Shown: piece by piece, positions 46,122 to 58,730 of the stretch | Position numbering within the stretch: the first letter of the stretch is position 1 | Layout of the letters: each line of letters starts with the position of its first letter | NCBI RefSeq assembly: GCF_020497125.1 | Contig: NC_059073.1 | Span: 23,023,225 to 23,087,224 of the forward strand | Length of the DNA: 64,000 bases | Origin: Mauremys mutica | Taxonomy: Eukaryota > Chordata > Testudines > Geoemydidae | Direction: 5' to 3' | Made by a program: the position numbers and the translations under genes | The notes under the pieces: model-generated | Databases searched by the model: none | Seen by the model: the letters and a program-made list of their open reading frames with translations, nothing else | What the model was told of the DNA's origin: nothing

Positions 46122-46809
46122 CAGGGCTGTCTTTACTCATACGCAAACTACGCAGCTCTGTAGGGCACCAGGAAATTTGGGGCACCAAATTGCCCCAAAT
46201 TTCCTGGTGCCCTATGCAGCTGTGTGCTGCTCCAGCCTCCAGTGGTCAGCTTGATTCCCCCGGCCAGCTGAGCTGGCCATGAAAGCTGCCCCCACCTCTG
46301 CTCTGCCCCAGCCCTGCCCCCACTCCACCCCTTCCTCTGAGCTACATCCCAGGGGACTGCAGCAGGTGTCGAGTGTGCCCTGCACTCACTGGGAGGAAGG
46401 AAGTGGAGCGACCTGGTCCCATCCCACTCCACTCCACTAGCTCCCAGCTGCACCGCCAGTGAGAGTTGCAGGGAAGTTCCCCCGTGCCCCCCAAGTCCAA
46501 GGCTGGGAGTCAGGAGAGCTGGGCTGAGCGGACTGTGGCCAGGTTGCTTCACTTCACACCACCCCATGAGTGCGGGGTAGGCCCGCCCTACAATCACCGA
46601 GAGGCAGGAAGTGGAGCAACCTGGCCCCAACCCGCTCCGCTCCACTGGCTCGTGCTGGGGGGTGGTTTCCCCCCGTCCCCCAATCCTGCTCCTTCCTCTC
46701 ACAGACCTTGGGTGCAGTTCTCCTCCCCCCCGTGGAGGGCTGGGGCTAGCCCCCTCCATGGAGGGGCTGCGTAGGGGATCACAATGTCTAGGAACGACCA
46801 TGACTCATG
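46122..46809 (+). mobile_element. hAT-like element (688 bp) inside CR1-B
   Basis: It begins CAGGGCTGTC directly after ACTAGTGC (46,114-46,121) and ends before ACTATTGC (46,810-46,817), a seven-of-eight match where CR1 resumes. The right terminus does not clearly mirror the left, so the assignment rests on the duplication and the CAGGG start. The left part holds a perfect 24-bp hairpin. The GC-rich interior produces long frames on both strands with no domain. Confidence 0.7.
46161..46214. repeat. Perfect 24-bp inverted repeat, 6-base loop
   Basis: The left arm 46,161-46,184 (starting TAGGGCACCAGG) is exactly complementary to the right arm 46,191-46,214 (ending CCTGGTGCCCTA), with loop CCAAAT. 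Partial pairing continues outside around GCAGCT. Confidence 0.95.
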
Positions 46810-47342
46810 ACTATTGCGTCCAGTTTTGGGGCCCCCACTACAGAAAGGACGTGAACAAATTGGAAAGAGTCCAGCAGAGGCTGGGGCATATGATTGATGA
46901 GGAGAGGCTGAGGGAACTGGGGTTATTTAGTCTGCAGAAGAAAAGAGTGAGGGGGGATTTGATAGCAGCCTTCAACTACCTGAAGGGGGGTTCCAAAGAG
47001 GATGGAGCTGGGCTGTTCTCAGTGGTGGCAGATGACAGAACAAGAAGCAGTGGTCTCAAGCTGCAGTGGGGAGGTCTAGGTGGGATATTAGGAAATACTA
47101 TTTCACTCGGAGGGTGGCAAAGCACTGGAATGGGTTACCTAGGGAGGTGGTGGAATCTCCATCCTTAGGGGGTTTTAAGGCCTGGCTTGACAAAGCCCTG
47201 GCTGGGATGATTTAGTTGGTGTTGGTCCTGCTTTGAGCAGGGGCTTGGACTAGATGACCTCCTGAGGTCCCTTCCAACCCTGATCTTCTATGCTTCTGTG
47301 ATTCAGTTCTGGATGCCACACTCAAAGAAAGATGTGGACAAA

Positions 47343-47480
47343 TTAGTTCAATCCTTGAGGAGGCCACTTAGGGATCTGGGGCAAAAATTGGTCCTGCTAG
47401 TGAAGGCAGGGGGCTGGACTTGATGACCTTTCAAGGTCCCTTCCAGTTCTAGGAGATGTCTCCAATTATTACCTTTATTA
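47343..47480 (+). mobile_element. SINE fragment inserted in CR1-A
   Basis: It starts within the B-box region (TTCAATCCTTGAGGAGG), then ATTTAGGG-type body, GGTCCTGCTAGTGAAGG and the CR1-like tail CAAGGTCCCTTCCAG, ending in an A/T-rich ATTATTACCTTTATTACC stretch. CR1-A sequence resumes with AAGTTTAGAAAAGCTGACC. 5'-truncated. Confidence 0.75.
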
Positions 47481-48814
47481 CCTTAAGTTTAGAAAAGCTG
47501 ACCTATGAGGAAAGGTTAAAAAAATGAGCATGTTTAGTTTTGAGAAAAGAATACTGAGGGGAGAATCTGAGCAGTCTTAAAACATGTTAACGGCTGTTGT
47601 AAAGAGGACAGTGATCAACTGTTCTTCGTGGCCACTGAAGGTAGGACAAGAAGTCATGGGCTTAATTTACAGCAAGGAACATTTAGATTAGAAATAAGGA
47701 AAAACTTTCCAACTATAAGGATAGTTAAGCTCTGGAATAGGCTTCCAAGAGAGGTTGTGGAATTCCCATCATTGGAGGTTTTTAAGAATAGGTTAGGCAA
47801 ACACCTGTCAGGGATGGTCTAGGTTTCCCTGGTCTTGCCTCAGCACAGGGGGCTGGACTACATGACCTCTGGAGATCCTGTCCAGCCCTATATTTCTATG
47901 ACTCTCTGCTATTATTAATCATGGCAGTGTGCATTTTGCAAAAATGTCTTCATAGAAGCTCAGTACAATTCTTGGCATTCCAGCAGAAATGCTCACCTGT
48001 GACCCACAGCAGATCAGCAGTTCTAAGCTGACAGCCCACCTTGCATTCCTCAGCTCCCTATTGTTGCCATGATTACTGGAGAGAAAGGCAAGAGGTGAAT
48101 CCAGCACAAAATGGAAACCATGCATTTCACTTACTACTGCCCCTTCCCCCAAAGGAAAAAAAAAAGGAGTGTGGAATAGGAATTACACAGACCAAGCACA
48201 CGGCTTGAAATACCACAATAATGCAGCAGCAACAGAAAGCTGCAGGGGTTCCGGCTGTAACACTGAATGTTCCACATACCAAAATAACAAAAAAAGTGAC
48301 TTTCCAAAACTTATATACTGCCAAATTTCCTTTATATCCAAGATTTTGCTTTGTACATGAATTGCACTAGTCTGAAATTCACTTGCACAAGATACTTTTC
48401 CTGTGGGACCAAAGGCCTGGTTGGTTGTTAGGGAGTCAGCAGGGGTTTCTGGGTCAGTAAAGAATTTCCTTCTCATGTTATGTTTGTAATATTTCCACCA
48501 CCAACAGACAAACACAGAATGGGTTCTCTGTTAAATATGATCTCAGTAGCAGTTGTACCGTTTCCTGACCAATGGGTCTTCTTTGCATGTTCAGTTCATT
48601 ATTTGCATAGAGGTACAAATATATCTACATTATATGACCTTTGTCTATGCCTATCACAGAGGAAAAAGCCCTTGAGTCATGCCTAGTGGGAGGACAATGA
48701 GCTTTTGAGTTGGTTATATTTAGCTGCATGCATATTATCTGGAAGGCAAAGCTCTGTGTAACCAAGAACACAGGCTATGAAGCACTGATTTAAAAAACAA
48801 GTTGACATGTTAAT

Positions 48815-48872
48815 CGTAGACATTAGAAACGGAAGAGACCTTAGGTCCACTAGTCCATCTGCTATCAATTAT
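48815..48872 (-). mobile_element. Small CR1-like fragment
   Basis: The short stretch GTAGACATTAGAAACGGAAG, then GACCTTAGGTCCACTAGTCC resembles a CR1 3' tail in the minus orientation. Too short for a firm call. Confidence 0.4.
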
Positions 48873-49092
48873 GGGGAGGAAGGATGGCCTTGCAGTTAAA
48901 GACCTGTGTTTTATTCCCAGCTCTGCAAGAGTCTTTCTGCTTGATCATGAAAAGCTACTTAATGATTTAATGTTTCCTTTAAAAAATGGAACTGAAAGGT
49001 GGTAAGAAAGAGCTTCTGCTAAGTGAATAGTTGATTAATACAATTTATCCTGTGTTACTGGAGTTGCTAGAGCAATGAGTCTAACAATATAC

Positions 49093-49891
49093 TCAAAAAG
49101 AACGAGGAGTACTTGTGGCACCTTAGAGACTAACAAATTTATTTAGACATAAGCTTTCGTGGGCTAAAACTCACTTCATCGGATGCATGCAGTGGAAAAT
49201 ACAGTAGGAAGATATATATACACAGAGAACATGAAAAAATGGGTGTTGCCATACCAACTCTAACAAGACTAATCAATTAAGGTGGGCTATTATCAGCAGG
49301 AGGAAAAAAAACTTTTGTAGTGATAATCAGGATGGCCCATTTCAAACAGTTGACAAGAAGGTGTGAGTAACAATAGGGGGAAAATTAGCATGGGGAAATA
49401 GTTTTTACTTTGTGTAATGACCCATCCACTCCCAGTCTTTATTCAAGCCTAATTTAATGGTGTCCAGTTTGCAAATTAATTCCAATTCTGCAGTTTCTCA
49501 TTGGAGTCTGTTTTGAAGTTTTTTGTTGTTGAAGAATTGCCACTTTTAGGTCTGTAATTGAGTGACCAGGGAGGTTGAAATGTTCTCCATCTGGTATCTG
49601 AATTATTCTTGACGTCTGATTTGTGTCCATTTATTCTTTTGTGTAGAGACTATCCAGTTTGGCCAATGTACATGGCAGAGGAGCATTGCTGGCACATGAT
49701 GGCATATATCACATTGGTAGATGTGCAGGTGAATGAGCCTCTGATGGTGTGGCTGATTTGATTAGGTCCAAGTACTTCTCGTTCTTTTTGCTGATACAGA
49801 CTACCACGTACTTGTTGTACCAAAACACGTAACCAAAGACTACCACGTACAGTTGTACCAAAACAGGTAACACGGCTACCACTCTGAAACC
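49093..49891 (-). mobile_element. Truncated Penelope-like copy with inverted end repeat (799 bp)
   Basis: The body (about 49,114-49,769) parallels 15,340-16,010 of the larger Penelope-like element: GIY-YIG region and 3' end only, frameshifted. The left end CAAAAAGAACGAGGAGTAC is matched in reverse complement at about 49,770-49,790 (AAGTACTTCTCGTTCTTTTT), so the terminal sequence occurs in inverted form at both ends, a known Penelope arrangement. CTAACAATATAC flanks both sides exactly (49,081-49,092 and 49,892-49,903). A 39-bp internal duplication lies at 49,799 and 49,838. Confidence 0.9.
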
Positions 49892-49903
49892 TAACAATAT
49901 ACA

Positions 49904-52900
49904 GTGGCCTCTACAGGAATATTCTGAGTCTAGGGGACAGTACTTCTATTACTCAAATTTTTATAAATATCTGGAAAGCTCAATGAAATTATAAATTACC
50001 CCCAATTCAGAAAATTACTACGTGACACTGGTAAAGAATAGCATTTTAATACATAGCATGTTTAAAAACACACTGTACATTTGACTCATAAATGGAATGC
50101 AATGATGTAAAATAAATTGATATATAATTTTCATAATAGAACTTTCCTAAAAATAGGATACATAATAATACCCGGTTACCACTGAATAGTTTTCTGTTTT
50201 GTTTTGTTTTTTAATTGAAATGAGGGAGCTGTTCAATGATCAAAAGTTTGGGTAAGCATTTGAAGTTCTGGCTGGTTATCTGAACTGATCTTATAACCCA
50301 TTAGTGAGTCACCCACTATTATCAGTTCTTGCTTTATATTTGCCCACTGCTGCCAAATGCAAGTAGGGGCTCAACAGCCAAAATATAGGCTAACTTAATG
50401 AAACAGTCTAATACAATGAGCCAGGACTTGGCAACAGAAACTCAAGTTTTAACCCCAGCACTGACACGTGTATTCTGCAGTCAGGGCCAAAGCCCGATTT
50501 GAGCTGGCCTACTGTGATTTTGCACTTATTTTGTGGTGGGTGCCATTTTGTGTTTCAGAATCTTAGGTTTTAATTCTTAAAAAATATAAGTTTTGATCCT
50601 TTGCTGACAGAACCTTCACAATGAGAACTAAGTACAAACACATGCAGTGATGTTTGCCTGAGCCTGAAACAATAACTTTGACAGGTGTGACCTGCTTCCA
50701 TTCATCTAATTAGAGGGTTAAATATGCTAATTTAAATGTCTTCAGAGGAATTACTCTCAGAGCAAGACATTACTCAATGTAAGTAAAGGTGTCATTAAAG
50801 GCCTAGAATTTGTAAGCAGCAGTCACAAAGGGTCGAGAGCAAAATCCATGGAAAATGTGACGGAATATTTGGGGGAAATATTTGCATCACTGCTGCAGAC
50901 GGAGGAACTGTTGCTTTGGCTTTAGCTCAAGGGGTTCATGTTTTCCGGAGCACAGCATCCAGCTGTCACTGTCTAGTTCCAGGAGGCCATGGCTTGTAAC
51001 ATAGCAACAGCCACAAAGTTGCTGGATGGCTCTGCATTTGTTACAGTATTGTGTGCAATAAAATACAGGCAGAGCATCAGTTGTACCAAAACAAGGAGCA
51101 ACCAGCCACAATCACTGTTCCCGCTACAGAACGCCAGCAGTGCCTGCATCCAGAGTAAAGCTGGGATGTGGCCAATTCCTGGTGTGTGAAGTCCGTTTCC
51201 TCTGTTGTGTTATTAAAAGTTCTGCTGGCGAATTCTAGGCTTCAAACTGAAATGACCACAACTTCTAGGAGTCAAGACATCTTCAGTGTTAATCTACAGG
51301 GTCAAAGACTGGTTGAACACATTAGTACATGAGTTATTAAGGGGATGATGTGGCAAGTTATATATAGTGAGATAAACTCCAACCACTTAGTGCAAAAGAT
51401 CCAGAATTCTACCGCAAAGTTATTGGTTACCTACTGGAATTGTTAGGGAGAGCAGGGAAGCTTATTGCCTCTTACAATGGCTGCCTAATTAATATACGTT
51501 TTACTTCAGCAAGGATTATTTTCTGCTGTTCGTTTATGTATCTTGAGCTGCATTTTGCTCCAAGATTAACTGGTCCCTTAGACAAGCAGGTTTTTACTGC
51601 CTGAGATAAAAGCTATGAGGAACCATTGTTGCTTTTTTTTTTAAAAAGCTAGATAGTTTGGAGCAGAAATATCAACTGGATCCTGCTTTAGAGATGATTC
51701 TGTAACTGTTTTTAGATGCAGTAATAATGTCACGTAAGAGCTGTCAGTAGGAAAGGAGCCATTAGGGTCTCTCACTGAGTGTGCATTGTATGGCTAGGAG
51801 TTTAATCATTCAAAGTCATATTTGATATTAATCATAATAATCTCTTATTACAAATTGAAAACTCCACCATTTATTGCATACAGCATGCATCTGGCCCATT
51901 TTCAATCAGAGGAGTGTTGGTTTCAGTATAAGTTAAAGCATAGAAGGATAGTATTGCCATTGATTGATAATTTTGGTAAAATGGATATTACTGATGAAAA
52001 ATGATGTATATTTATAAGGAAAGATGGAAAGATGTCTCCAGAAGTTTGAGAACTGATGAGTAACAGGCAGTACTCAATTTCCAGTAGAATTCAGAGTTAC
52101 CCTCCAGGATAAGACTGTCAGATGTTAAGGGAGCATGAGTATTCCCAATGGTAGCAACCATGTTACCAGCAATTGCAGACTGTGGGTTGAGACTTGGAAA
52201 CTAGTCACACTGCGACAGAAGAGCATGTTTGAGTCACATGTGGATGCAGCCCTAATAAGCCACCAAGTGAGAGACAGGACTGCAAAATGGACACTAATAG
52301 GGGCATATTTGTAAGACCTGTTAATTCACTGTTCTCATAATGGATATGAATATGATAACAGGCAAACAGATTTTAAATAAACCTGGTAGATACATCCTTC
52401 AGAATGGAGAAGATGAAGGTTGCTGCCTGTAAATTGAAACAGACAGAAAAAAGTTTGTGGATATTTGAAAAAAATGGCGTTAACAGGCTCAGCTTACTAA
52501 GTTTGGCATCAGGCTGTCCATACCTCGGCTTCCCTGCCAAAGAGGGCCTTCCTCAGGCTTGTATGTGATTTGGCCAGAGAGCCAAATCAGAAGTCCTTCC
52601 CTCGAGGGCAAGGAAAGTCCAAAGTAAAGCACAATGACTAGCTGCTCAAGACAAATCCTTTGCCCTCCTTGGGGTCACTGCCCCCTCCAACCTATAAGTC
52701 CTTCCCCTTGGCTGCAGACGTCGCCTTCTCCCTTTACCTCAAAATCAAGTTGTCCTCCCCACCCTGGGACCACACCTTTCCTCTCAGTTCTTCCCTTTAG
52801 TTACAAGGATTTCTCCCCACCACCAGTAGATGGCATCATTGGGTAGCGCTCCAGGGCTGGACTCCTCTCTGAAGAAGCTATCTGTTCTCAGCATCAAACT

Positions 52901-53770
52901 GCTTTGTTTTGCAATTCACAGGGCTACCTCCTACTTCTGCCTATTTCTTCTTATCCTCTTCCACAGACATTTTTCAGCCAAGCCCCCTGCATGCTCCATT
53001 CCTAGCTCTCTCTCTCTCTCTCTCTCCATAGGGAAGCCCTCACTCTTTGTCTTAGCTTGGAGACACAACTCAACCACCAGTCGCTGCTCTCCTTCCCACT
53101 GAGAACAGGAAGATTTTTCAAGCAGGCCTCAGTTATTTGAAACTCCAGGGTCCAGAATTCCCAGAGCCCAAGAGGAAGCTAGCGTAACCAACATCCCTAA
53201 TAGGGGGATAGCTCTTTAAGAGCTCTGTTGGGAGGGTGGGTAGGAATGAGTTGTGTCTGGGTCATTGTTGCTAGGCAGATGCACAATTAGCTCTCCACAC
53301 TCAGAACTAGAAGTTTCTGGAATTGGGTGTGGTAGTTTTGGGTATGCTCAATAGGTTTCCTGTTGCTGGACTCAAGAGTCCATGAGGGCAAGTAGACAGG
53401 GCAGCTGCTTTGCAAAAGCCCATGTGCAGTGGGTGGGTAGGGAGAAGCTGAGCCCAGGAGCAGGAAGCAGGCTGTTGTCCCTAACTTTGAAGCACTTTGC
53501 AGCATGTTAGTGATATTGTTAACCCTCCACCATGGAAGGCCAGGCAGTGTTAATTATAGAAAGGGAAAATTGGGAGGGAAAAATAATGTATTTTAATTGT
53601 ACACTTTGAATGTTGTTTGATTTTAGACAAACTGTTTTAGTTAAATTGTCTCAACTTGTCTGAGTCGCCAACTTTTCTCTTATTTAAATATGTTGAGGGG
53701 GAAAGGGTCATTCACATTGCTGTTCTCAGTTTTGTATTGGTCTTGAAACAGGATTTAAAAATATCTACAT
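49904..53770. other. No recognised gene
   Basis: Mostly AT-rich sequence. A pyrimidine-rich stretch of about 0.6 kb (52,560-53,190) with a CT microsatellite looks like an unclassified repeat, perhaps LTR-like, but I saw no termini. No frame carries a recognisable domain. Confidence 0.4.
53006..53026. repeat. (CT)n microsatellite
   Basis: Uninterrupted CT run of about 21 bp inside pyrimidine-rich sequence. Confidence 0.9.
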
Positions 53771-54528
53771 CGGGGTGGCCAAACCGCGGCTCGTGAGCTG
53801 CATACGGCTCCTTTACAGTTCAAGTGCAGCTCCCATAGCCCCCCCCACCCCACCATTGTCCGTCTGCCATACTGGAGGGAGGGAGCTTGGGGATTCTGCC
53901 CTGTGGTGGGGCTATTTGCATCTATCAGAGATGACCTGTGCCTGCTGAGAGTGGGGGGGGCACAGTGTAAAGGTTCACCGCCCCCCCAACATCTTGAGTC
54001 ACGTCCCCCCCTCCCCCGGCACACACACCACTCTTACCATCAGTGGCCCCTCCCTGCACCTCCCAGCTGTTTGCTCTGCATGGAGAGGTAGCGGCAAACA
54101 ACTTGGAATTGCAGGGAGGAGTTGCTGCTTTAGCTCTGGGAGGAAAGGAAGCAGCAAAAGCAGCAGTGCTCCCTGCAACTCTCAGCTGTTTGCCACTGCC
54201 TCTCCCCATGGCCTCAGCTCCCAGCTTGCTGGCTCCAGCAGCTGCCATGTACGGAGGGAAGCCCAACAGCACCATGTGACCGAGCAGGGCCAGCAAACCC
54301 TGGTAAAAATCTGGGGGGGTGGGTATGTGACTCCATGTGTCGCCCTCACACATCCCAGTGGGGAGGGAGGGGTCTCAGGGCTTCTGCCCTGTGGGGCGCA
54401 TGTGCTAAGGCTTGGGGCTTCAGCAGGAGCAGGGCTGAAGCCCCAAGCCCCGGCAGGTGCACCCCAGCTCTCGAATTTCTGACAATTGCCATATGTGGCT
54501 CAGAGGGTCAGTAAGTTTGGCCACTCCG
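53771..54528 (+). mobile_element. hAT-like non-autonomous element (758 bp)
   Basis: The left end CGGGGTGGCCAAACCG and the right end AAGTTTGGCCACTCCG are inverted repeats of about 15 bp with one or two mismatches. The interior is GC-rich and gives overlapping spurious frames. The flanking 8-mers ATCTACAT and ATCGATAC match at only five of eight, so the duplication is degraded or the ends differ slightly. Confidence 0.7.
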
Positions 54529-57500
54529 ATCGATACCCTTACCTGAGTGGTTGGTTAATTGATTAGCTGACTAGCTAACTGAATGATTTCAGCAGAGGAG
54601 GAAGAATCTGCTTGGATTCTAACTGCAGATTTCTGCTAGCAAGTGGAGGGAAGATGTTGCTTTTGACTCAGCAGACTGTATAGATTTGATGATTAAAGAC
54701 TCTAACTGAGACAGATGAACTCAACCTAAGCTTTTGGGAACTCTGAGTTTCTTCGCAGTGTGTTTCTGTGGGGACTGACCTGCTAAGATTTAATTTGTTT
54801 TCTTATGTTTATGTATAACTGTGAAGATAATGTATGTGGCTTATAAAGCAGCCATATTATGTTGTAAAAATTATTATTATTAATGTTTCTTTATCATAAG
54901 ATTTTATAAAGTTGATACTTTAAAAATAAGTTAATTCTTTTGTTCTTTTGGATCTGATTGTGGTGAGGTTGACCCTGTGCAATCCTTGCTGAATATCCTC
55001 AGTGACTGAATTCTGGGTCTCAAAGTGCTTTTCTATGGGAGTTGGGTTTTTTAGGCACTGGAGAAGCACAATGAAGTAAATTCTAGCCAACCCAAAGGTT
55101 ACACTAGGCCCAGGTCATAACTCAAACTTGAATCTGGCTCTCCTAGTGACAGTAATTGGGAAGATCTAGCTCTCCCTGTGACAGTAATTGTTGTTTCTGG
55201 GTTGTCTGTAAATAATTGCCCAATCTACTCCTTTACTTAAACTCTAAATTATATTATTTTTGTCACTGAGATTCACAGGCATTTTCACATCATTTTTAAG
55301 AGTGTCAGCAATTGGTCTGATTATATTGTTGGTGTTTCTGTAATGGCTCCCTGCTTTCAGAAGTAAACTCCCTTCCAGAAATCACATAGAAGCAGAGACC
55401 ATAACCCCAAATCAAATAAGTACCCTTTAAAAATTTACATAAAGAAACAGACTTCAAAAAGCAGGATTTTGAAAGCACAGTACTTTACTAGATAGCAAGT
55501 GGGAAAATGGATGTGCTTGTTACACACTGTTTAGTATTAAAAGGTCATATATACTGAATGAATTTTAGGGCCTGGGCTTGCATTCCTTGTATGCTTAAAA
55601 CATTAAGGCAAGGCAATAGGAATTTTCTATGTGCGAAAAATAGAACCCATTTAAAATTTGTACACTAAAAAAATTGGCACTAAGAAATACCTAGAAGAAC
55701 TTAAAACTTATCTTGCAATCATTACTCTGGCAAATTGACTTAGTGATGAGCAAACCTCAAAAAGCTCACAGGTTTGGCACAGGAAAGCTTGAAGTAGCTC
55801 CTTTAGGTATGCAGATCTCCTGAGGAGAGGCTTTCCCATGAGATTTTTGGTACTTCCTCTTTGCAGTAAGGCCTTCAGAAGTGCATGTGGTACTGTCCAG
55901 CGTGTGTAAGGAAGTGCAGCACTCTGGGGAGGGCACTAAAAATAAATAGGGGAAGAAAACAAGTTATCAAACTTTTTCAAATAAACAAACAAAAAGGCTC
56001 AAGATTAAAGTGAAGAGTTAGGTTCTGATGTCATACACAAATATTTGCCCATCACTAATTTAAAATGCCAAGTATTGCCTGGCAGGATGTCTGTCTTCAT
56101 TTTTAACAAGGTTTGCTATTTGTTTCTTACAGCAATTAGATTTATTAGTGATGAACAAAAAAATCTGTTCTCTTGTACTCACTCCTGTATTTGCCATATC
56201 CTGCTCAGTTTACTCAGGTGAGAATTCCCCTTGAACTCAATAATGTATAGGCACCGAATCACAAATTTGCCCATAAGCAGTGACTTGTCAGAGGGCATCA
56301 ACACTCTTCAAGGAAGCCCAGACCCAGACAATAAGAAGTTCCTCAGGGATGCTCCTGAAGATAAAAGACTCCTCTGGAGGAATGCTAAAGAGCTCTTCAG
56401 AGAGCCACTCCAGTCACATGACGAACTTGGAGAAGAACCTTTTCAGCAATTTGCAGACCTTCAAAGGTGACCCCTATTAACAAGAAACTTGAAAAGTTGG
56501 ATGTGATATGACGAGAAAATCCTCTCACCGATGAGAAGTTCTTTAAAGGCAGTATCCCTTGAAGCGACATTAAGTCTTTGAAGTGGCAGTATAGACATAG
56601 TAGAATGACGCAGGAAGGTGTAGTGTGTAAGAGGTTAGTGCATAGGGGTTACCAGGAACAGTGCAGGGAGCTCAGAGTGATGTGATCCTGCTTGCTGTGA
56701 TTCCATAAGGACAAGGAGAAAGAAAGACCATTTAGTTGACTTTAAAGGACCTCTTTGTGCACCAGGAAAATTGATTGGGAGACATCAAAGTAAATGTCTT
56801 GGGGTTTGAAACAGAAGGGGTGGGTAGGTAAAAGGGGCCCCTTCCATCAAGCAGTATTTGTACAGGATATTGTTTTGAGGGGGGCGGGTGTCTTTCTTTC
56901 TCTCTTTGTTTAGTGCCAGTACAATGCACAGAATTGATGGAGGGTTTTGTTAACATTGCCTCATTTATTCTGGAACGGTCTGTATCTGTGATTCCAAGCT
57001 CCTTGAACTCCTTTAAACAGAATAGATTATGATTTTGCTGGGAGCCAATTCCTCAGATGGCAGGACCACAGCAAGCTTATATCCTTTCAAACCCTGAGCT
57101 GGAAAGAAAACAGGCAGTGTTTGTTTTTGTTCAGATAATAAGAGTCCACGGTTACGGCTTTATTTTAAAATGGTAGGAAAGGACTAGGTGGGGTTTCATG
57201 GGACGGTGCAATGTGCTTCTTGCCACAGTGAGAAAGAAATAGTAATGGCTAGAGTGGAAAGAAAAGAGTTTTCCCGTTATGTCTACACTTGAAAGTTGTA
57301 CATGTGTATGTAGTTTGATGAAGGGAAATATTTTTTACTGGAATCTCTGTCGGGCTGGTGGAGGATGTACATGCTCCTACTTCAAGTCTGGCCAGCCTCC
57401 AGCCTCTGAGCCAATGGTGCATGCTCTGCCAGGTTTGGAGGGGTGGCAACAGCATCCTGGGCCCTCCTTTCTGTGCTGGGAGGAGGGAGAGGGGACTCTT

Positions 57501-58730
57501 TATGGGCAAATGTGGGGAAAATTATCCCAGCCAATAGTAGGGAAACAAGTTTTCAGAGTGTAATTTTTGAAGTTCACAACAGCCATTTAAATCCCCAAAT
57601 ATCTGTCCCTGAACTACAACCAGCAGCTTAGAGTGTGACAGAATTTTAAAAATCTTATTTACTTCTCTCACTCTTGGGCCCTTTCCTTCCAGCTGCCATA
57701 CCTCCCCATTGACGTCAGTGGGGCTCCGTGCAGGGATCCATCCCCCCAGAGCAGACTGAAGGGTTGGGGTTTTTTTGTGGCTTGTTTACATCTTGCATTA
57801 TATTTAGCATGTAACAATGGAAATAGACTATTCAGTTTTTCTCTTTGTCTCTCCTACACTCACCTAGTGCTGTGATGTTTGGTTGCACATACTGTGAGGG
57901 GAATGTTTAAATCTAAACCAAAAACTGTTTTCACAGACATTTCAAAAAACAAACAAAAACCCAAGAGACATTTCCATTTCCAATTTAGTTTTCACAAAAT
58001 CTAAATGCTGGGCTTAAATCCGCCTAAACTAACACAGCCTAAATGTGCCCTTTAAATAACTATGATGCTGAACTGTAAAGTAATCAACATGCATGTTAAA
58101 TTATCCTACAATTTCTACATCCTTTTAAAACCATGAATAGGATGGTACATAATTGCACAATTACACGTTAGACAAGAACGGGTTTATCAGATGCACAATA
58201 CCAATCCAGAAACCAGATTTTGCAATTACATACAGTCAAGCGGCTGAAATTGCTTCATGTAAATCATGTGAGGGTTTTTTTCCGCTCTAGCTACATGTTT
58301 TAAGAATAATAGCCTAACAAAGATCATTTGAGCAAGAGATTATATCTGCTCCAAAACACTAAATAATGTTAGGGTTATTTTTGGTGTTGATGTTCCCTAA
58401 GAAATAATGACTTTGGTAGTGGTTTTGCGACCCTTACTCAGCAGTACACTCTTTACCCTCACAATCCTGGTGAAGTTAATGAGTCACATTTGTGACAAGT
58501 ACCTCCGGGGTGCATGGAACTGGGGTACCACTGAGCCCTCTGGTTTACAACCTGGGCTTCCTCTCACACTGTGATCTTGTGACAAACTGTAAATCTCTTT
58601 TGCCAGCCACTCATGAACCAACAATAGAGAGTCTCCAGGGAATACTTGCCTGGGTAAAGTGACCTCTCTCCCCTTCCTGCTCCTACAACTCTCCTTCTTC
58701 CCTTTCACAGACACAAAATATCTCCTCTTA
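54529..58730. other. No recognised gene
   Basis: AT-rich DNA without recognised families. The frames at 56,231-56,470 and 57,279-57,563 have no domain and no splice or regulatory context that I could support. Remote exons cannot be excluded. Confidence 0.4.

Larger units (their letters stand above)
45489..47302 (+). mobile_element. Younger CR1 LINE (CR1-B) inserted in CR1-A
   Basis: It begins in the reverse transcriptase palm (GATTGACTTTAGCAAAGC, for DFSKAF) and runs through WAKRNLIRVNKDKC and [15 protein letters not shown] (45,814-46,074). After a hAT-like insertion it resumes with [20 protein letters not shown] (from about 46,817) to the 3' tail ending near 47,302 (CTGAGGTCCCTTCCAACC). 5'-truncated, as is usual for CR1. 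Less diverged from the copy at 38.4-41.6 kb than CR1-A is. Confidence 0.88.
44090..47910 (+). mobile_element. Older CR1 LINE (CR1-A), split by nested insertions
   Basis: The left part (44,090 to about 45,488) shows remnants of the linker and reverse transcriptase (AEVFNAYFASVIT at 44,223-44,423; a TTTTCAGATGACACCAAG catalytic-box region near 45,105), ending in GGCTGGAGTACTGTG. The right part resumes at about 47,303 with CAGTTCTGGATGCCAC and continues to the CR1 tail (GGGGGCTGGACTACATGACC) near 47,905. The break corresponds to the conserved LExCxQFW region, so the two parts are one element. Highly decayed. Confidence 0.85.

Noticed and set aside
46148..46801. 217-residue minus-strand frame
   Set aside because: It fills the GC-rich hAT-like insertion in CR1-B. 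No domain, and in the wrong place for a host exon.
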